Origin: an uncultured Anaerolineae bacterium
GTDB taxonomy: Bacteria; Chloroflexota; Anaerolineae; J036; Brachytrichaceae
NCBI GenBank assembly: GCA_938034415.1
Contig: CALHLE010000025.1
Span: 51,152 to 115,151, forward strand
DNA: 64,000 nt
Reading direction: 5' to 3'
Shown in pieces: positions 26,396 to 35,875 of this stretch. The translations under genes and the position numbers were made by a program. The notes beneath the pieces are model-generated. The model searched no databases and was not told the DNA's origin. It saw only the letters and a list, made by a program, of their open reading frames with translations. Within the stretch, counting starts at the first letter, position 1. Each line of letters opens with the position of its first letter.

Positions 26396-28891
26396 TCATG
26401 GCAGCACGGTGATATGTACCGGTTCGCTCTCGATGACGCGGCCATCGCGTAAGCGCGCCCGCGCCACCAGGGTGTGCCGGCCGACGGTGAGCTGCCAGAA
26501 GGCGCGATACGGCGCGCGGTCGAATTGGGCGAGCACCTCGCCGGTCGCCAACGCCACATCCACGCTCACCACATCGGATGCATCCACGCGCACCTCCAAC
26601 GGCACGCGCTGCACCGAGGGCGGCAGCTCCTTCGCCACACGATAGATTGTGCCGGGGTCGGGGCGCAGGACGGCGACGGGTTGATGAGGAACGACTGACG
26701 CGCGAGGGGCGGCATCGGCGACGGAGTCGAGCACGGGCCAGCCCTGCGCGCGCGCCCAATCGCGCAGCGGGGCCGGCAGGTCAAGCGCCAAGCGCTGGAC
26801 GATGCGCTCGCGCGGCGTATCGGGCGAAGCCGGCTGTCCGGTCAGCCCATCTACGAGGATGCGGCGATGCCAGGTGTCCGGCTGCGTCGGCTGCGTGCCC
26901 TCCAGAAACCATTCCATGCGCGTCTGGGGACAATCGGGCGAAGGCAGCATGCCGGATAACGCGCACACCTCGACGCGCACCAGGCCGGGCGGGCGCTCGA
27001 ACCAGCGCACCGGCAGGGCACGATGGGCGATCTCCATGAAGTCGTGCCAGATCGGGCCGGCGCCGGTCACGCCGCTGATGCGTTGCATCGGTTGGCCATC
27101 GGCGTTGCCCACCCACACCCCGGCCACAATCTGCGGCGTGTAGCCCACCGTCCAATTGTCGCGGAAGTCGGTCGTCGTGCCGGTTTTCACCGCCGCCGGG
27201 CGCGATAGCTTCAGCACACTCGACTCGCCGAAGGCCGGCGCGCGCGCCGCGTTGTCGGCCAGGATGTCGCCGATCAGCCAAGCCACGCGCGCGTCGAGGG
27301 CGGATCTACCTGCGACTTGCGCTGGGCGCTTGAAGAGCGACCGGCCATCTGCCGTAGTGACTGCAATGACGGCGTAAGGGTCCACATATCGGCCTTCGTT
27401 GGCGAATGCGCCATAGGCGGCAACCAGCTCAAGCAGCCGCACTTCACCGCCGCCGAGCGTGAGCGCCAGGCCGTAGCGGTCGAGGTCTTTGAGAGAGCGA
27501 ATGCCCATCGCGTGGGCCTGGTCGAGCATGGCGGCAATGCCGACGCGCTGCAGCACGCTCACCGCGGCGGTGTTATTCGAGGTAGCCAATGCCTGCCGCG
27601 CGCTGATCGGGCCATAATGACGGCGGTCGTAGTTCACCGGCACGTAGGGCAACCCTTCGCGCGTGGGGAAGGCGGTGCGCACGTCGTAGATCGGCGTGGC
27701 CGCCGTCAGCGCGCCTCGGGCGAACGCCGCAGCGTAGGTGATCGGCTTGATGGCGCTGCCAGGCTGGCGCAGCGCAACGGCGGCATTCACCGCGCCGCTG
27801 ATGCGGGCGTCGAAGTAGTTCGGGCTGCCCACCATGGCCAGGATTTCGCCGGTGCGCGGATCGAGCGCCACCAGCGCAGCATTGTTGGCGTTGTGACCAA
27901 GGCCGGGCCGATCCGCAAGGTTCTCCAGGCGGCGCAGGTGTGCGCGTATGATGTCCTGCGCCGCGTCGTTCAGCGCTAGGTCGAGCGTGGTCGTCACCAC
28001 CAAGCCGCCGCGCACAACGGCGTCCGTGCCGAACTCGCGCTCCAGCCAATGGCGCACATAGGCCACGAAGTGCGGCGCGCGGATGTCGAACGGCGCCGGC
28101 GCGTAGGACAAGCGCGCTTGCTTTGCCGCCAGCGCTTCATCTTCGCCGATCATGCCGTGCTTCACCATCAGGTCGAGCACGATCAACTGGCGGCGCTTAG
28201 CCAACGCCGGGTCGTTGAACGGATCATAGGCGACCGGCGACTGCGGCAATCCGGCCAGCAGCGCACATTCGGCCAGGTCGAGTTCACTCACCGACTTGCC
28301 GAAATAGGCGCGCGCTGCCGCTTCGACGCCATAGGCCAAGTTGCCGTAGTAGGTCTGGTTGAGGTAGAGCGCCAGCACCTCATCCTTCGAGTAACGCTGC
28401 GTGATCTGCCAGGCCAGCAGCGACTCGCGCAGCTTGCGCAGCAGCGTGCGTTGACTGCGCTCATCGGGGTCGAGCAGCAACATGCGGGCGAGCTGCTGCG
28501 TGATCGTGCTGCCGCCGGCCAGCGCCTCACCGCCTTGCAGGTTGATCCACAACGCGCGGAGGACGCCGACGAGATCCACGCCGGCGTGAGCGTAGAAGCC
28601 GGCGTCCTCGACGGCGATCGTCGCTTGGCGCAGGCGCAGGGGGATGCGTTCGAGCGAGATCGGCGTATGGCGCCCGCCGCTCAGGCTGCGTGGGTCGAAG
28701 ATCTCGTAGAGCAGTCGGCCGTGGCGATCGAGGATGCGCGTGCTGGGCGTCTGCGCGCGCCGATAGAGCTGATTGACGTCCGGCAACGTGAACCACAAGG
28801 CGGCCAACGCGAACAGCGGCGCGGTGGCCGTGATTGCCCCGCAAACAATCAGGGCGCGCCGTGGTCCAAAGCGGCGTAGCATGGCGCACAT
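26396..28891 (-). CDS. Class A penicillin-binding protein, PBP1C-like
   Basis: 831 residues from ATG 28891 (or 28882); longer frames upstream overlap the divergent glycosyltransferase. One membrane anchor (about 10-35). Glycosyltransferase domain: AVEDAGFYAHAGVD and GGSTITQQLAR. Transpeptidase domain: SxxK in GSAIKPITYA, SNN in ATSNNTAAV, and KTGTTTDFRDN. The C-terminal about 130 residues form an Ig-like extension of PBP1C type (PTPL-like start, VPLEVRVDASDVVSVDVAL). It polymerises and cross-links peptidoglycan. It is divergent from the next gene with only about 25 bases between starts. Confidence 0.88.
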   Translation of the reverse strand: MCAMLRRFGPRRALIVCGAITATAPLFALAALWFTLPDVNQLYRRAQTPSTRILDRHGRLLYEIFDPRSLSGGRHTPISLERIPLRLRQATIAVEDAGFYAHAGVDLVGVLRALWINLQGGEALAGGSTITQQLARMLLLDPDERSQRTLLRKLRESLLAWQITQRYSKDEVLALYLNQTYYGNLAYGVEAAARAYFGKSVSELDLAECALLAGLPQSPVAYDPFNDPALAKRRQLIVLDLMVKHGMIGEDEALAAKQARLSYAPAPFDIRAPHFVAYVRHWLEREFGTDAVVRGGLVVTTTLDLALNDAAQDIIRAHLRRLENLADRPGLGHNANNAALVALDPRTGEILAMVGSPNYFDARISGAVNAAVALRQPGSAIKPITYAAAFARGALTAATPIYDVRTAFPTREGLPYVPVNYDRRHYGPISARQALATSNNTAAVSVLQRVGIAAMLDQAHAMGIRSLKDLDRYGLALTLGGGEVRLLELVAAYGAFANEGRYVDPYAVIAVTTADGRSLFKRPAQVAGRSALDARVAWLIGDILADNAARAPAFGESSVLKLSRPAAVKTGTTTDFRDNWTVGYTPQIVAGVWVGNADGQPMQRISGVTGAGPIWHDFMEIAHRALPVRWFERPPGLVRVEVCALSGMLPSPDCPQTRMEWFLEGTQPTQPDTWHRRILVDGLTGQPASPDTPRERIVQRLALDLPAPLRDWARAQGWPVLDSVADAAPRASVVPHQPVAVLRPDPGTIYRVAKELPPSVQRVPLEVRVDASDVVSVDVALATGEVLAQFDRAPYRAFWQLTVGRHTLVARARLRDGRVIESEPVHITVLP

Positions 28892-28916
28892 GCTAGCACG
28901 ATAATTGAGCGGCCGA

Positions 28917-30113
28917 ATGAATATCGTCCACCTGGCTCCTTTCGCCTTCTCGCCGAAGGCCACCGTGAGCGCGCGCATCCTGCCGATGGCCGCCGCGCTC
29001 GCCCAGCGCGGGCATGCGGTGACCGTGCTTATCCCGCCCTACGACAATCCGGCCGACGACGGCAAGTGCTGGGAGCGCGATGGAGTTCGGGTGGAGAACG
29101 TGTCGGGAACAGGGGGGCAGAGGTCAGGGGTTGGGTTGTATGTTCGCCTTGCGCGCCGGCTTGCCAACCGCGCCCGCGCGCTTAATCCAGATGTCGTTCA
29201 CGTCTTCAAGCCGGTCGGCGTCGCTGCGCTGGCCATGTGGCTGCTCACATTCCAACCGTCAACCCGAAAACCACGGCTGATTCTCGACAACGACGACTGG
29301 GAAGGGCGCGGCGGCTGGCTGGATGTCAACCCTTATCCGCCTGCGCAGAAGCTATTCATGCAGTGGCAAGAGCGCTGGGCGTTGCGCGCCGCGTCACACG
29401 TCACTTGCGCCAGCGAAGTCTTGGTCGAGCGCACGCGGCAGTTCCGAGCGGCGCGCAGGCGCTCTGCAGACGACATCCATTTCTTGCCGAACGGGCCGGA
29501 CGAGGCCATGCGCGTGCAGGTCGCTCAGGCGCAGTCCCGGCGCGAGGCGCTGCGCGCGCAGTTCGGCTGGCGTCAGCCCATCGCTATCTACGCCGGCACC
29601 ATCCCGCTCAACCACGACCTGGACATCGCGGTCCGCGCGCTTCAGCGCCTGCCCGACGCGCGCTGGGTCATCATCGCGACGGGCGACGGCATCGCCTCGC
29701 TCCGGCGAGCCATCGCATCCGCCGGCATAGCCGATCGCGTCGAGTGGCACGACTTCATACCGCACGCCCAACTCGTAGAGCGACTGGTCGCCGCCGATAT
29801 AGCCATCTACCCTTACCGCGACACGAACATCAATCGCGCCAAGTGCAGCGGCAAGGTGATGGACTACATGGCCTGCGGCAAGCCGATGGTGGTGAGCGAC
29901 GTGGGGATGAACCGCGTGTATGTCGCGCACGAGCGATCCGGCCTGCTCACTCCGCCGGGCGACGCCGACGCGTTCTATGCGGCGATGAAGCGGTTGCTGG
30001 ACGAACCGGCGTTCGCCGAACAGCTTGGTCACGCGGCGCAGCAGCGCCTCTGGACGCAGTTCGGCTGGACAGAACGCATCGGCGCGCTGGAGCGCATCTA
30101 CGCCGCAGCCTGA
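28917..30113 (+). CDS. GT4-family glycosyltransferase
   Basis: 398 residues from ATG 28917 (a TTG 12 bases upstream is less likely). GT-B fold: N-terminal MNIVHLAPFAFSP, then in the C-terminal half IYAGTIPLNHDLDIAVRALQ, VEWHDFIPHAQLVERLVAADI, and a sugar-nucleotide site KVMDYMACGKPMVVSDVG with HERSGLLTPPGDADAF. It probably adds a sugar to an envelope polysaccharide or glycolipid. GATAAT at 28900-28905 may be its -10. Confidence 0.85.
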   Translation: MNIVHLAPFAFSPKATVSARILPMAAALAQRGHAVTVLIPPYDNPADDGKCWERDGVRVENVSGTGGQRSGVGLYVRLARRLANRARALNPDVVHVFKPVGVAALAMWLLTFQPSTRKPRLILDNDDWEGRGGWLDVNPYPPAQKLFMQWQERWALRAASHVTCASEVLVERTRQFRAARRRSADDIHFLPNGPDEAMRVQVAQAQSRREALRAQFGWRQPIAIYAGTIPLNHDLDIAVRALQRLPDARWVIIATGDGIASLRRAIASAGIADRVEWHDFIPHAQLVERLVAADIAIYPYRDTNINRAKCSGKVMDYMACGKPMVVSDVGMNRVYVAHERSGLLTPPGDADAFYAAMKRLLDEPAFAEQLGHAAQQRLWTQFGWTERIGALERIYAAA

Positions 30114-30146
30114 TGCGCTCACAACGCCCAAACGCGCACAAGTGAA

Positions 30147-30404
30147 CCCTGCTCGTCGGATCGCGCTGCCATCATCGGGGCAAGGTTACGGACGAAGTGG
30201 CCGAGATTGCCGCGGCGCGAGATGGCCCGCCTGCGGCGTAGCTGCCGCCGCGTGATCTGGTTAAATCCGCTCCTGGGCGGGGCAAATTACCAGCCGCTGG
30301 CGCGCGGCATGGAAGCCGCCCTACCCTACATTGACGACTTCTTGCCGGTGCACAACCTGGCCTCGCTGGAAGACTTGGCCGACCGGCTGGCCCGGTTGAA
30401 GTGA
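30147..30404 (+). pseudogene. C-terminal relic of a CoxE-like VWA protein
   Basis: Only the last about 60 codons of a CoxE-family VWA protein survive: REMARLRRSCRRVIWLNPLL then YQPLARGMEAALPYIDDF and LPVHNLASLEDLADRL, a distinctive C-terminal signature. The VWA fold and MIDAS motif upstream are absent; bases before about 30205 are in frame but do not match the family. CoxE helps mature CO-dehydrogenase-type molybdenum enzymes, and a molybdenum hydroxylase without such accessory genes lies 20 kb away. The left boundary is approximate. Confidence 0.65.
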
Positions 30405-30469
30405 CCGGGCGCGCTCCAAAGCGCAAAACCTTTGCAACTGTCGTTTTGACACCGCGCTCACTTGACACA

Positions 30470-31135
30470 ATGCGCGAGCGCATCCAACCCTATCGCGCCA
30501 TGCAGTCCGGAGAACTCGCCTGGCCGGAGCTGCGCGCGCAGGCGCAGGCCGGCAAAGTCGTCGTCTTCCCCACCGGCTCGTTGGAGCAGCACGGGCATCA
30601 TCTGCCGCTGCTGACCGATAGCCTGATTGGCGGCGAGATCGCCCGGCGAGTGGAAGCCGAGCTGAGGGACGAAGCGCTCTTCCTGCCGATGCTGTGGGTT
30701 GGCGCGTCGCACCATCATCTGCCCTTCGCCACCGTCAGCCTGAGCGCGCCGCTCTACGCAGAAGTGCTGAAGGAGATGTTGACATGCGTCATCGCTGCCG
30801 GCTTCCAGCGCATCTTCATGCTCAACGCGCACGGCGGCAACGGAGCGCCGGCGACGCTGGCCATCCAGCAACTGCAACTCCAACGCTACAAGGAGCATCC
30901 CGACCTGTTCATCGCTTTTTCGAGCTGGTTCGGCGGGATCGCCCGCGAGCCGATTGCGCAGATCGAAGCGCTGCAACAGAAATTTGTGACGCACGCCTGC
31001 GAGCTGGAAACCAGCGCTGTGCTGCGCATCCGGCCGACGCTGGTGCACATGGACCTGGCGCGCGGCGCGCATTACACCTACCCGTTAGCTATAAGACGCG
31101 CCTCAGCCGTTGAACATCGCCCCAGCCCGGGTTAA
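30470..31135 (+). CDS. Creatininase-family amidohydrolase, C-terminus shortened
   Basis: 221 residues from ATG 30470. The metal site is intact: SLEQHG (Glu, His), LTDS (Asp), NAHGGN (His) and ELETS (Glu). The family hydrolyses creatinine, formamides or lactam-like amides, and includes MftE and FAPy deformylase relatives. Compared with the usual 240-260 residues, the protein ends about 40 residues after the ETS motif in a sequence (AIRRASAVEHRPSPG) that does not look like the family, so the last strand or helix may have been replaced by a frameshift. It directly follows the CoxE relic, in an apparently decaying stretch. Confidence 0.75.
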   Translation: MRERIQPYRAMQSGELAWPELRAQAQAGKVVVFPTGSLEQHGHHLPLLTDSLIGGEIARRVEAELRDEALFLPMLWVGASHHHLPFATVSLSAPLYAEVLKEMLTCVIAAGFQRIFMLNAHGGNGAPATLAIQQLQLQRYKEHPDLFIAFSSWFGGIAREPIAQIEALQQKFVTHACELETSAVLRIRPTLVHMDLARGAHYTYPLAIRRASAVEHRPSPG

Positions 31136-31144
31136 ACTCGGCCC

Positions 31145-31840
31145 GTGTTCAGCCGACAGATGCTCGATAGATTCCGCGCGCGATTGCGCGCTGGTGGGCA
31201 GCCGGCCTGGAGCGCGTTCGGCGGCGCTGCCGGCGCGGCTGTTTACCCATCCGGCCCACACCCTGACGCCCGCGCTGCGAGTTCAACACAGCGCGGGCTA
31301 CTGATGGCGATCGCCGACGCCGGCGGCGAGCTGCCGGTCAGCCAGAGCCTGATGGAGCAGATCATCAAGGCCTACGAAGAAGTCCCGCCCGACGTAGATC
31401 GGCTCATCGCCCTGCGCGCCACGCTCGACAAAGCGAACCGCGCGCTCCAGCGCCACTCGCAGAGCAGCGAAGCGCCGGCGCGCGCGCCGATAGTGATCGC
31501 TGCCGTGGTCGGCAATCAGTGGTATGGTATAGGCAGTGGCGCGATTCGCTGCTACTGCATTCAGGCCAGCGGTCGCATTGATGCCATCCGCATGGAACCC
31601 ACTGCCCAGCGCAAGCTGGAGCCGGAGGATAGCTTACTGATCTGCACGTCGTCGGTGAGCGAAAAGCTCGATGAATATGACATTGCGCTGACCGTGTACT
31701 CGCGCAACCCGCCGGGTGCCGTCCAACGCTTATTGGCGATGGCCAAGGAGAAAGGCGCGCAGGGCGCCCTGGGCGCAATCGTCTTCGGCGCGCAGCGCTC
31801 GTTCGTGACAAGCATCCTCGGCAGATCGTCCAGAAGATGA
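31145..31840 (+). CDS. PP2C-like pseudophosphatase, first gene of signalling module
   Basis: 231 residues, GTG start at 31145 (alternative ATG 31160). The C-terminal half follows the second half of PP2C phosphatases: VVGNQWYGIGSGAIRCYCI matches the GD/SR strand, LEPEDSLLICTSSVSEKL matches LxPGDxLLLCSDGL, and a closing VQRLLAMAKEKG...GAIVFG matches the last helix-strand. The metal-binding aspartates are missing (GDSR reads GSGAIR, SDG reads TSS, and the N-terminal DGMGG is absent). It is therefore probably non-catalytic. It overlaps the next gene (ATGA), and the true PP2C lies two genes on. The assignment is by pattern only. Confidence 0.6.
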   Translation: MFSRQMLDRFRARLRAGGQPAWSAFGGAAGAAVYPSGPHPDARAASSTQRGLLMAIADAGGELPVSQSLMEQIIKAYEEVPPDVDRLIALRATLDKANRALQRHSQSSEAPARAPIVIAAVVGNQWYGIGSGAIRCYCIQASGRIDAIRMEPTAQRKLEPEDSLLICTSSVSEKLDEYDIALTVYSRNPPGAVQRLLAMAKEKGAQGALGAIVFGAQRSFVTSILGRSSRR

Positions 31841-32235
31841 CCACCTCTTTCTCGCTGTGCGACGTTGCGACCACTTGCGCCGACGCAGCGCTGGTGGGAA
31901 TCGGCGGCCTGGCCGGCCTGCTGAGCTTGCTCTCGCGCCGCCGCGCGCCCTCAGCCTATCTGGTGATCGGCGGCAAGCGCTTCCCGTTGAGCGAACCGAT
32001 TCGCCTGGGTCGCGCGTCGTGGTACCGTATCACCGGCAAGTCGGTAGCCGATCTGGCCGAGAACCACGCTGAGATCTTTCGCGCGGCAAATGGCATGTGG
32101 GAGGTGCGTCTGCTCGAAGGCGAACACATGTTTGTGGATGGCCGGCGCTCGCGCCACAATCGCCTGCGCTCCGGCGCGACTATCTCGCTGGGCAAGTCGC
32201 AGCAAGTCGTCTTCCAATTCATGTTGCAAAATTGA
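31837..32235 (+). CDS. Membrane-anchored degenerate FHA-domain protein
   Basis: 132 residues. A short N-terminal hydrophobic helix (about 15-33) is followed by an FHA-like sandwich: YLVIGGKRFPLSEPIRLGR, then ENHAEIFRAANGMWEVRLL, and MFVDGRRSRHNRLRSGATISLG. The Gly-Arg of the FHA core is kept, but the SxxH motif reads ENHAE and the Asn-Gly motif reads VDG, so phosphothreonine binding may be weakened. It starts inside the stop of the previous gene (ATGA) and precedes the pseudokinase-PP2C gene by 17 bases. Confidence 0.65.
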   Translation: MTTSFSLCDVATTCADAALVGIGGLAGLLSLLSRRRAPSAYLVIGGKRFPLSEPIRLGRASWYRITGKSVADLAENHAEIFRAANGMWEVRLLEGEHMFVDGRRSRHNRLRSGATISLGKSQQVVFQFMLQN

Positions 32236-32252
32236 CGAGCAGTGCGTCCCAG

Positions 32253-33776
32253 ATGACTCTTTCGACCTCCACGCTCTCCACGGCCTCCGATCCGCTGCCG
32301 GTCGGCGAATATGTGACCGACGCAGCGCGCAACGCGTCCTATGTCATTACCGCGTTCGACGAAAGGTCGCAGGCCAACAGCCGATTGCGCACCTACGAGG
32401 CCATTTCCTCCGACGGCTCGGCGCGCTTTCTGTTGCACGAAGGGCTAGCGCCGCTTGACCTCGCCGGCGCCATCACGCTGAGCGAACAACTCCAACAAAA
32501 ACCGACGCCTCACGTGGCGCGCCTGTTGCCGATGTTTGAGATGGGTTGGTTCGACCGCGTCGTGCGCTACTATGTGCCCGAAGTTGTCGCGCCCGATCTG
32601 ATGAGCGTCGCCTGGCTCAATCAACAGTCGAAGCGGCAGTGGGAGGCGTGGTTTGAGCAACTGGTAGAGGGGCTAGACGCGCTGCATCAGTGCGGCGTAG
32701 CGCTCGGCCTGGCCAATGAAGATGTAGTGATGCACCATATCGGCGTGAATGCCGACGGCGCGCACTGGCGAAACCTCGGCACACTCGTCTTGTTAGAAGA
32801 CAACCCCGACGCCGCTTATGCCGACGTGCGCGCGCTGTGTGCGGCGCTCGCGCACACCCGGCTGGTCGAGGCACGATCGCATGTGCGCTATGCCCTGCGC
32901 CGGGCAACCGACCCGCACGAGCAGATCAGCGCAGCAGTGCTGCTGGGCGGGTTGCGACGCGCCAAAGCCGACGCCGCCCACCACGGGGACGGCCTGGAAG
33001 CCGAACTCGGCTACGCGACGAGCACCGGCATGGTGCGCGCCGAAAACGAGGATAGCGTATGCGCCATCGAGATCACGCCCGGCCCGTCGAGCGACGGCAC
33101 CCCCCGGCGCAAGCCCGTCCTACTGGCCGTCGCCGACGGCATGGGCGGCGTGGAAGCCGGCGAAGTCGCCAGCGAGATCGCTATCCGCACCCTGGTGGAG
33201 GCAGCACAGCAGTTGTTCGCCTCCGGCGAAAAACGCTCGCCCGCCGAGATCAACTCCTGGGTGCTGCACACCGTCAAGGACATCAATGACCGGATCGTCG
33301 CCGAAGGCAGTCGCCGCGGGAATCAGATGGGCTCCACACTCGCCTTCGCCCTGGTAGTGGACGACAAGGCCTACTTGGGCAACGTCGGCGACAGCCGCAT
33401 CTATCTGTGGCGCTCGCAAGAGGACGGCCCACTCGTCCGCCTCTCGAAGGATCATTCACTCGTCCAGTCGCTGATAGATGCCGGCGTGCTGCGCGATGAA
33501 GACCGCTATGCGCATCCAGAACGCAGCCTAATCTACCGGTCGCTGGGCGACCCCAAGACCGGCATATCCGACGCGTACGAGCCGGTGCGCCTGCAGCCGG
33601 GCGATTGGCTGATGGTGTGCTCTGATGGCCTGTGGGAGATGGTACGCGATGCAGCGATGCGAGATGTGTTAGCCTTCTCTGCGAATGCACAAATCGCTTG
33701 CGACCGCCTCGTAGATTTGGCCAATGCCAATGGGGGCGAAGATAATATCGCCGTTGCGATCGGTAGATTCTTATGA
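32253..33776 (+). CDS. Pseudokinase-PP2C fusion protein
   Basis: 507 residues from ATG 32253; an in-frame start at 32097 overlaps the FHA gene and is rejected. Residues 1-235 have kinase-like topology (VGEYVTDAARNASYVITAFDE, RLLPMFEMGWFDRVVRYYVPE, WFEQLVEGLDALHQCGVALGL). The catalytic loop is GLANEDV instead of HRD, and no DFG is present, so it should be inactive. Residues about 245-505 are a complete PP2C Ser/Thr phosphatase: RAENEDS, VADGMGG, GNVGDSRIYL, CSDGLWEMV and GGEDNIAVA. It would remove phosphate placed by the two kinases downstream, with the pseudokinase part as regulator (inference). Confidence 0.85.
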   Translation: MTLSTSTLSTASDPLPVGEYVTDAARNASYVITAFDERSQANSRLRTYEAISSDGSARFLLHEGLAPLDLAGAITLSEQLQQKPTPHVARLLPMFEMGWFDRVVRYYVPEVVAPDLMSVAWLNQQSKRQWEAWFEQLVEGLDALHQCGVALGLANEDVVMHHIGVNADGAHWRNLGTLVLLEDNPDAAYADVRALCAALAHTRLVEARSHVRYALRRATDPHEQISAAVLLGGLRRAKADAAHHGDGLEAELGYATSTGMVRAENEDSVCAIEITPGPSSDGTPRRKPVLLAVADGMGGVEAGEVASEIAIRTLVEAAQQLFASGEKRSPAEINSWVLHTVKDINDRIVAEGSRRGNQMGSTLAFALVVDDKAYLGNVGDSRIYLWRSQEDGPLVRLSKDHSLVQSLIDAGVLRDEDRYAHPERSLIYRSLGDPKTGISDAYEPVRLQPGDWLMVCSDGLWEMVRDAAMRDVLAFSANAQIACDRLVDLANANGGEDNIAVAIGRFL

Positions 33777-33879
33777 GGAACGCGCTTAGTTACAATTGAG
33801 TCCATCATGCGCGCACACCGTCATGTTCGCGTCGGACTTTGCGCATGACTCGGGCAATCTTTCGATGATTTAGGAGACG

Positions 33880-35832
33880 ATGACACTCAACAAAAAGCAC
33901 ACAGAAATGATCAAACGAACCTGGCAGCGCGCCCGTGTCGTCGCTGCGCTGGTTTCGCTCGTCTCAGGAATCGCGCTCCTTCCATATCCGGCCGCTGCGC
34001 AAACCGGCGGGCCTACGCTCGAGGTGAAGCAGGTGGACAACACGCGCGCGCCCGACTACACGATCACGGCGTCGGTCGTGTGGCCGGACGGCAGCGCTGC
34101 GACCGGGTTGACGGCGCAGAACTTTGCGCTCACCAACCTGGCCGATAACAGCCCGATTCCCATCACCGGCGTCGAATCGGACAACGCGGGCATTGGCGCA
34201 ATGATCGTGGCCGACCTGGCCGGCCTTAACAACACGCGCGACTACAACGTGGTCAACACCGAGAACGTCCGCCGCGTCGCACAGCAATTCATGCAGGCGA
34301 TATCGGCAAACAGCGGCGGCAAAGACTACATCGGCCTGGTGGTCACCACCGGCACGGGCGATAACAAGATCGCTGCGCTCATCCCACCGACTAACGACCT
34401 CGGCGCCATCGCCGCCCAGTTAGAGGCGATTCCGCGACTGCCGGTAGAGCGCACTTCAGCGTTGTTCGATGGCCTCAACCAGGCGCTGAACCTGCTGACG
34501 CGCAACCCAGACGCCGCCGTGCGCGAAGCGCTCGCCCAGCGGCGCAAGATCATCCTGCTGTTCTCCGACGGCGCCGATAACAAGTTCAGCGATGAAGGCA
34601 TCCGAGGGGACATCCTGCGGCGAGCCAACGAAGCCGGCGTCTCCATCTTCGCCGTGCAGGTCAACCAGCGCGGCCCGCGCGAGTTCACAAACATGAGTGC
34701 GCTGGCCGCGCAGACCAACGGTGGCTACGTGCTGCTGGATTCGAGCGTACCACTAGCCCAGGCCGAAGAGCAACTGCGCGCCTTGTACGACCGCATAGAC
34801 TCGCAGCGGTCGCAGTACATCTTGCGCTTCACCAGCGTCAAGCCGGCCGGCGAGCACTCGGCGCGACTGACGGTGAACACCCAACTCGGCAGCGACACAG
34901 CAGAAGTGCGCTTCGCGTCCACGCTCAGGCCGCCCACGGTCAGGCTGATCGCCCCGCCAGAAGGCGAAACCTTCTTCCAGGAGACTGCCGAACCCGCGCC
35001 CCCGATCACGATCATCGCGCAGGTGGACTTTCCCGATGGCCGAGCGCGCGACGTCAGCATCGAGTTCTTCGCCAACGGCGCGTCCATCGGACGGGTAGAC
35101 GCTCCCCCCTACGAGCTGGTCTGGCAACCGCCGAAGGAAGATCGCAGCGTCGTGACCAAGACGCTGCCATATGCCTTCCAAGCCGTCGTCATAGACTCAT
35201 ATCTGGAGACAACGAGCAACAGCCCATCGGTGCGCACCACACTCCAGGTGGCCTCTGTGCCGGCCATCCCCTTTGTGCCCACCGAAGCGCCATCGTTCGA
35301 CCAGTGGCTGCGCCAGAACACCGCCCTGGCCGCTAGCTTGTGCGGCCTAGCGCTCATCACGCTTGGCCTGATCGTGGCGCTCATCATCATGAACCGCCGC
35401 TACAGCGATCAATTCGCTGTGCTTCGCGCGAACATGTCGAAGGGCGTGCAGAGCGGCATCCGCATGGTCACGCAACGGCTGGGCTTGAACCGCCAGCCGA
35501 TCGCCGAACTCAAGGTGGTGTCCGGCCCGATGACCGGCGCCTCGTTGCCGGTCGGGTCGGATACCGTATGGGTCGGCCGCGATCCCTCGCAGTGCGAGGT
35601 CGTGTTGATGAGCGACCCCTACGTATCAAGCCGTCACTTCCAAATCACGCGCGACCCGGCCACGCAACAGTTCTATATCCTCGACGAAGGCACGGCCAAC
35701 GGCACGCGCGTTAACCGCATGCCGCTGCCGATCAAGACGCGCACGCTGCTGCCGGAGGATGCCGAGATCGAAGTAGGCATGACGAAGCTGATCTTTCAAC
35801 AAGGTCGGAGGACGCAACGGTTGAACTCGTGA
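33880..35832 (+). CDS. VWA domain - membrane helix - cytoplasmic FHA receptor-like protein
   Basis: 650 residues. Signal peptide or anchor (about 18-42), then a VWA domain (about 105-310). Its MIDAS is degenerate, with DLAGL in place of DxSxS, although LLFSDGADNKF remains. An Ig-like module follows (about 345-465, with NGASIGRVDAPPYELVWQPP). One helix (LAASLCGLALITLGLIVALI, about 488-510) crosses the membrane. A canonical FHA domain (about 540-645) has VGRDPSQCEVVL, SSRHFQI and NGTRVN. The topology lets an outside ligand be linked to phosphothreonine recognition inside. AGGAGACG precedes the start. Confidence 0.87.
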   Translation: MTLNKKHTEMIKRTWQRARVVAALVSLVSGIALLPYPAAAQTGGPTLEVKQVDNTRAPDYTITASVVWPDGSAATGLTAQNFALTNLADNSPIPITGVESDNAGIGAMIVADLAGLNNTRDYNVVNTENVRRVAQQFMQAISANSGGKDYIGLVVTTGTGDNKIAALIPPTNDLGAIAAQLEAIPRLPVERTSALFDGLNQALNLLTRNPDAAVREALAQRRKIILLFSDGADNKFSDEGIRGDILRRANEAGVSIFAVQVNQRGPREFTNMSALAAQTNGGYVLLDSSVPLAQAEEQLRALYDRIDSQRSQYILRFTSVKPAGEHSARLTVNTQLGSDTAEVRFASTLRPPTVRLIAPPEGETFFQETAEPAPPITIIAQVDFPDGRARDVSIEFFANGASIGRVDAPPYELVWQPPKEDRSVVTKTLPYAFQAVVIDSYLETTSNSPSVRTTLQVASVPAIPFVPTEAPSFDQWLRQNTALAASLCGLALITLGLIVALIIMNRRYSDQFAVLRANMSKGVQSGIRMVTQRLGLNRQPIAELKVVSGPMTGASLPVGSDTVWVGRDPSQCEVVLMSDPYVSSRHFQITRDPATQQFYILDEGTANGTRVNRMPLPIKTRTLLPEDAEIEVGMTKLIFQQGRRTQRLNS

Positions 35833-35875
35833 GCGCCTTCTGGCCAGAGGTTATCGAGTTCGGGAGAACGCAAGG

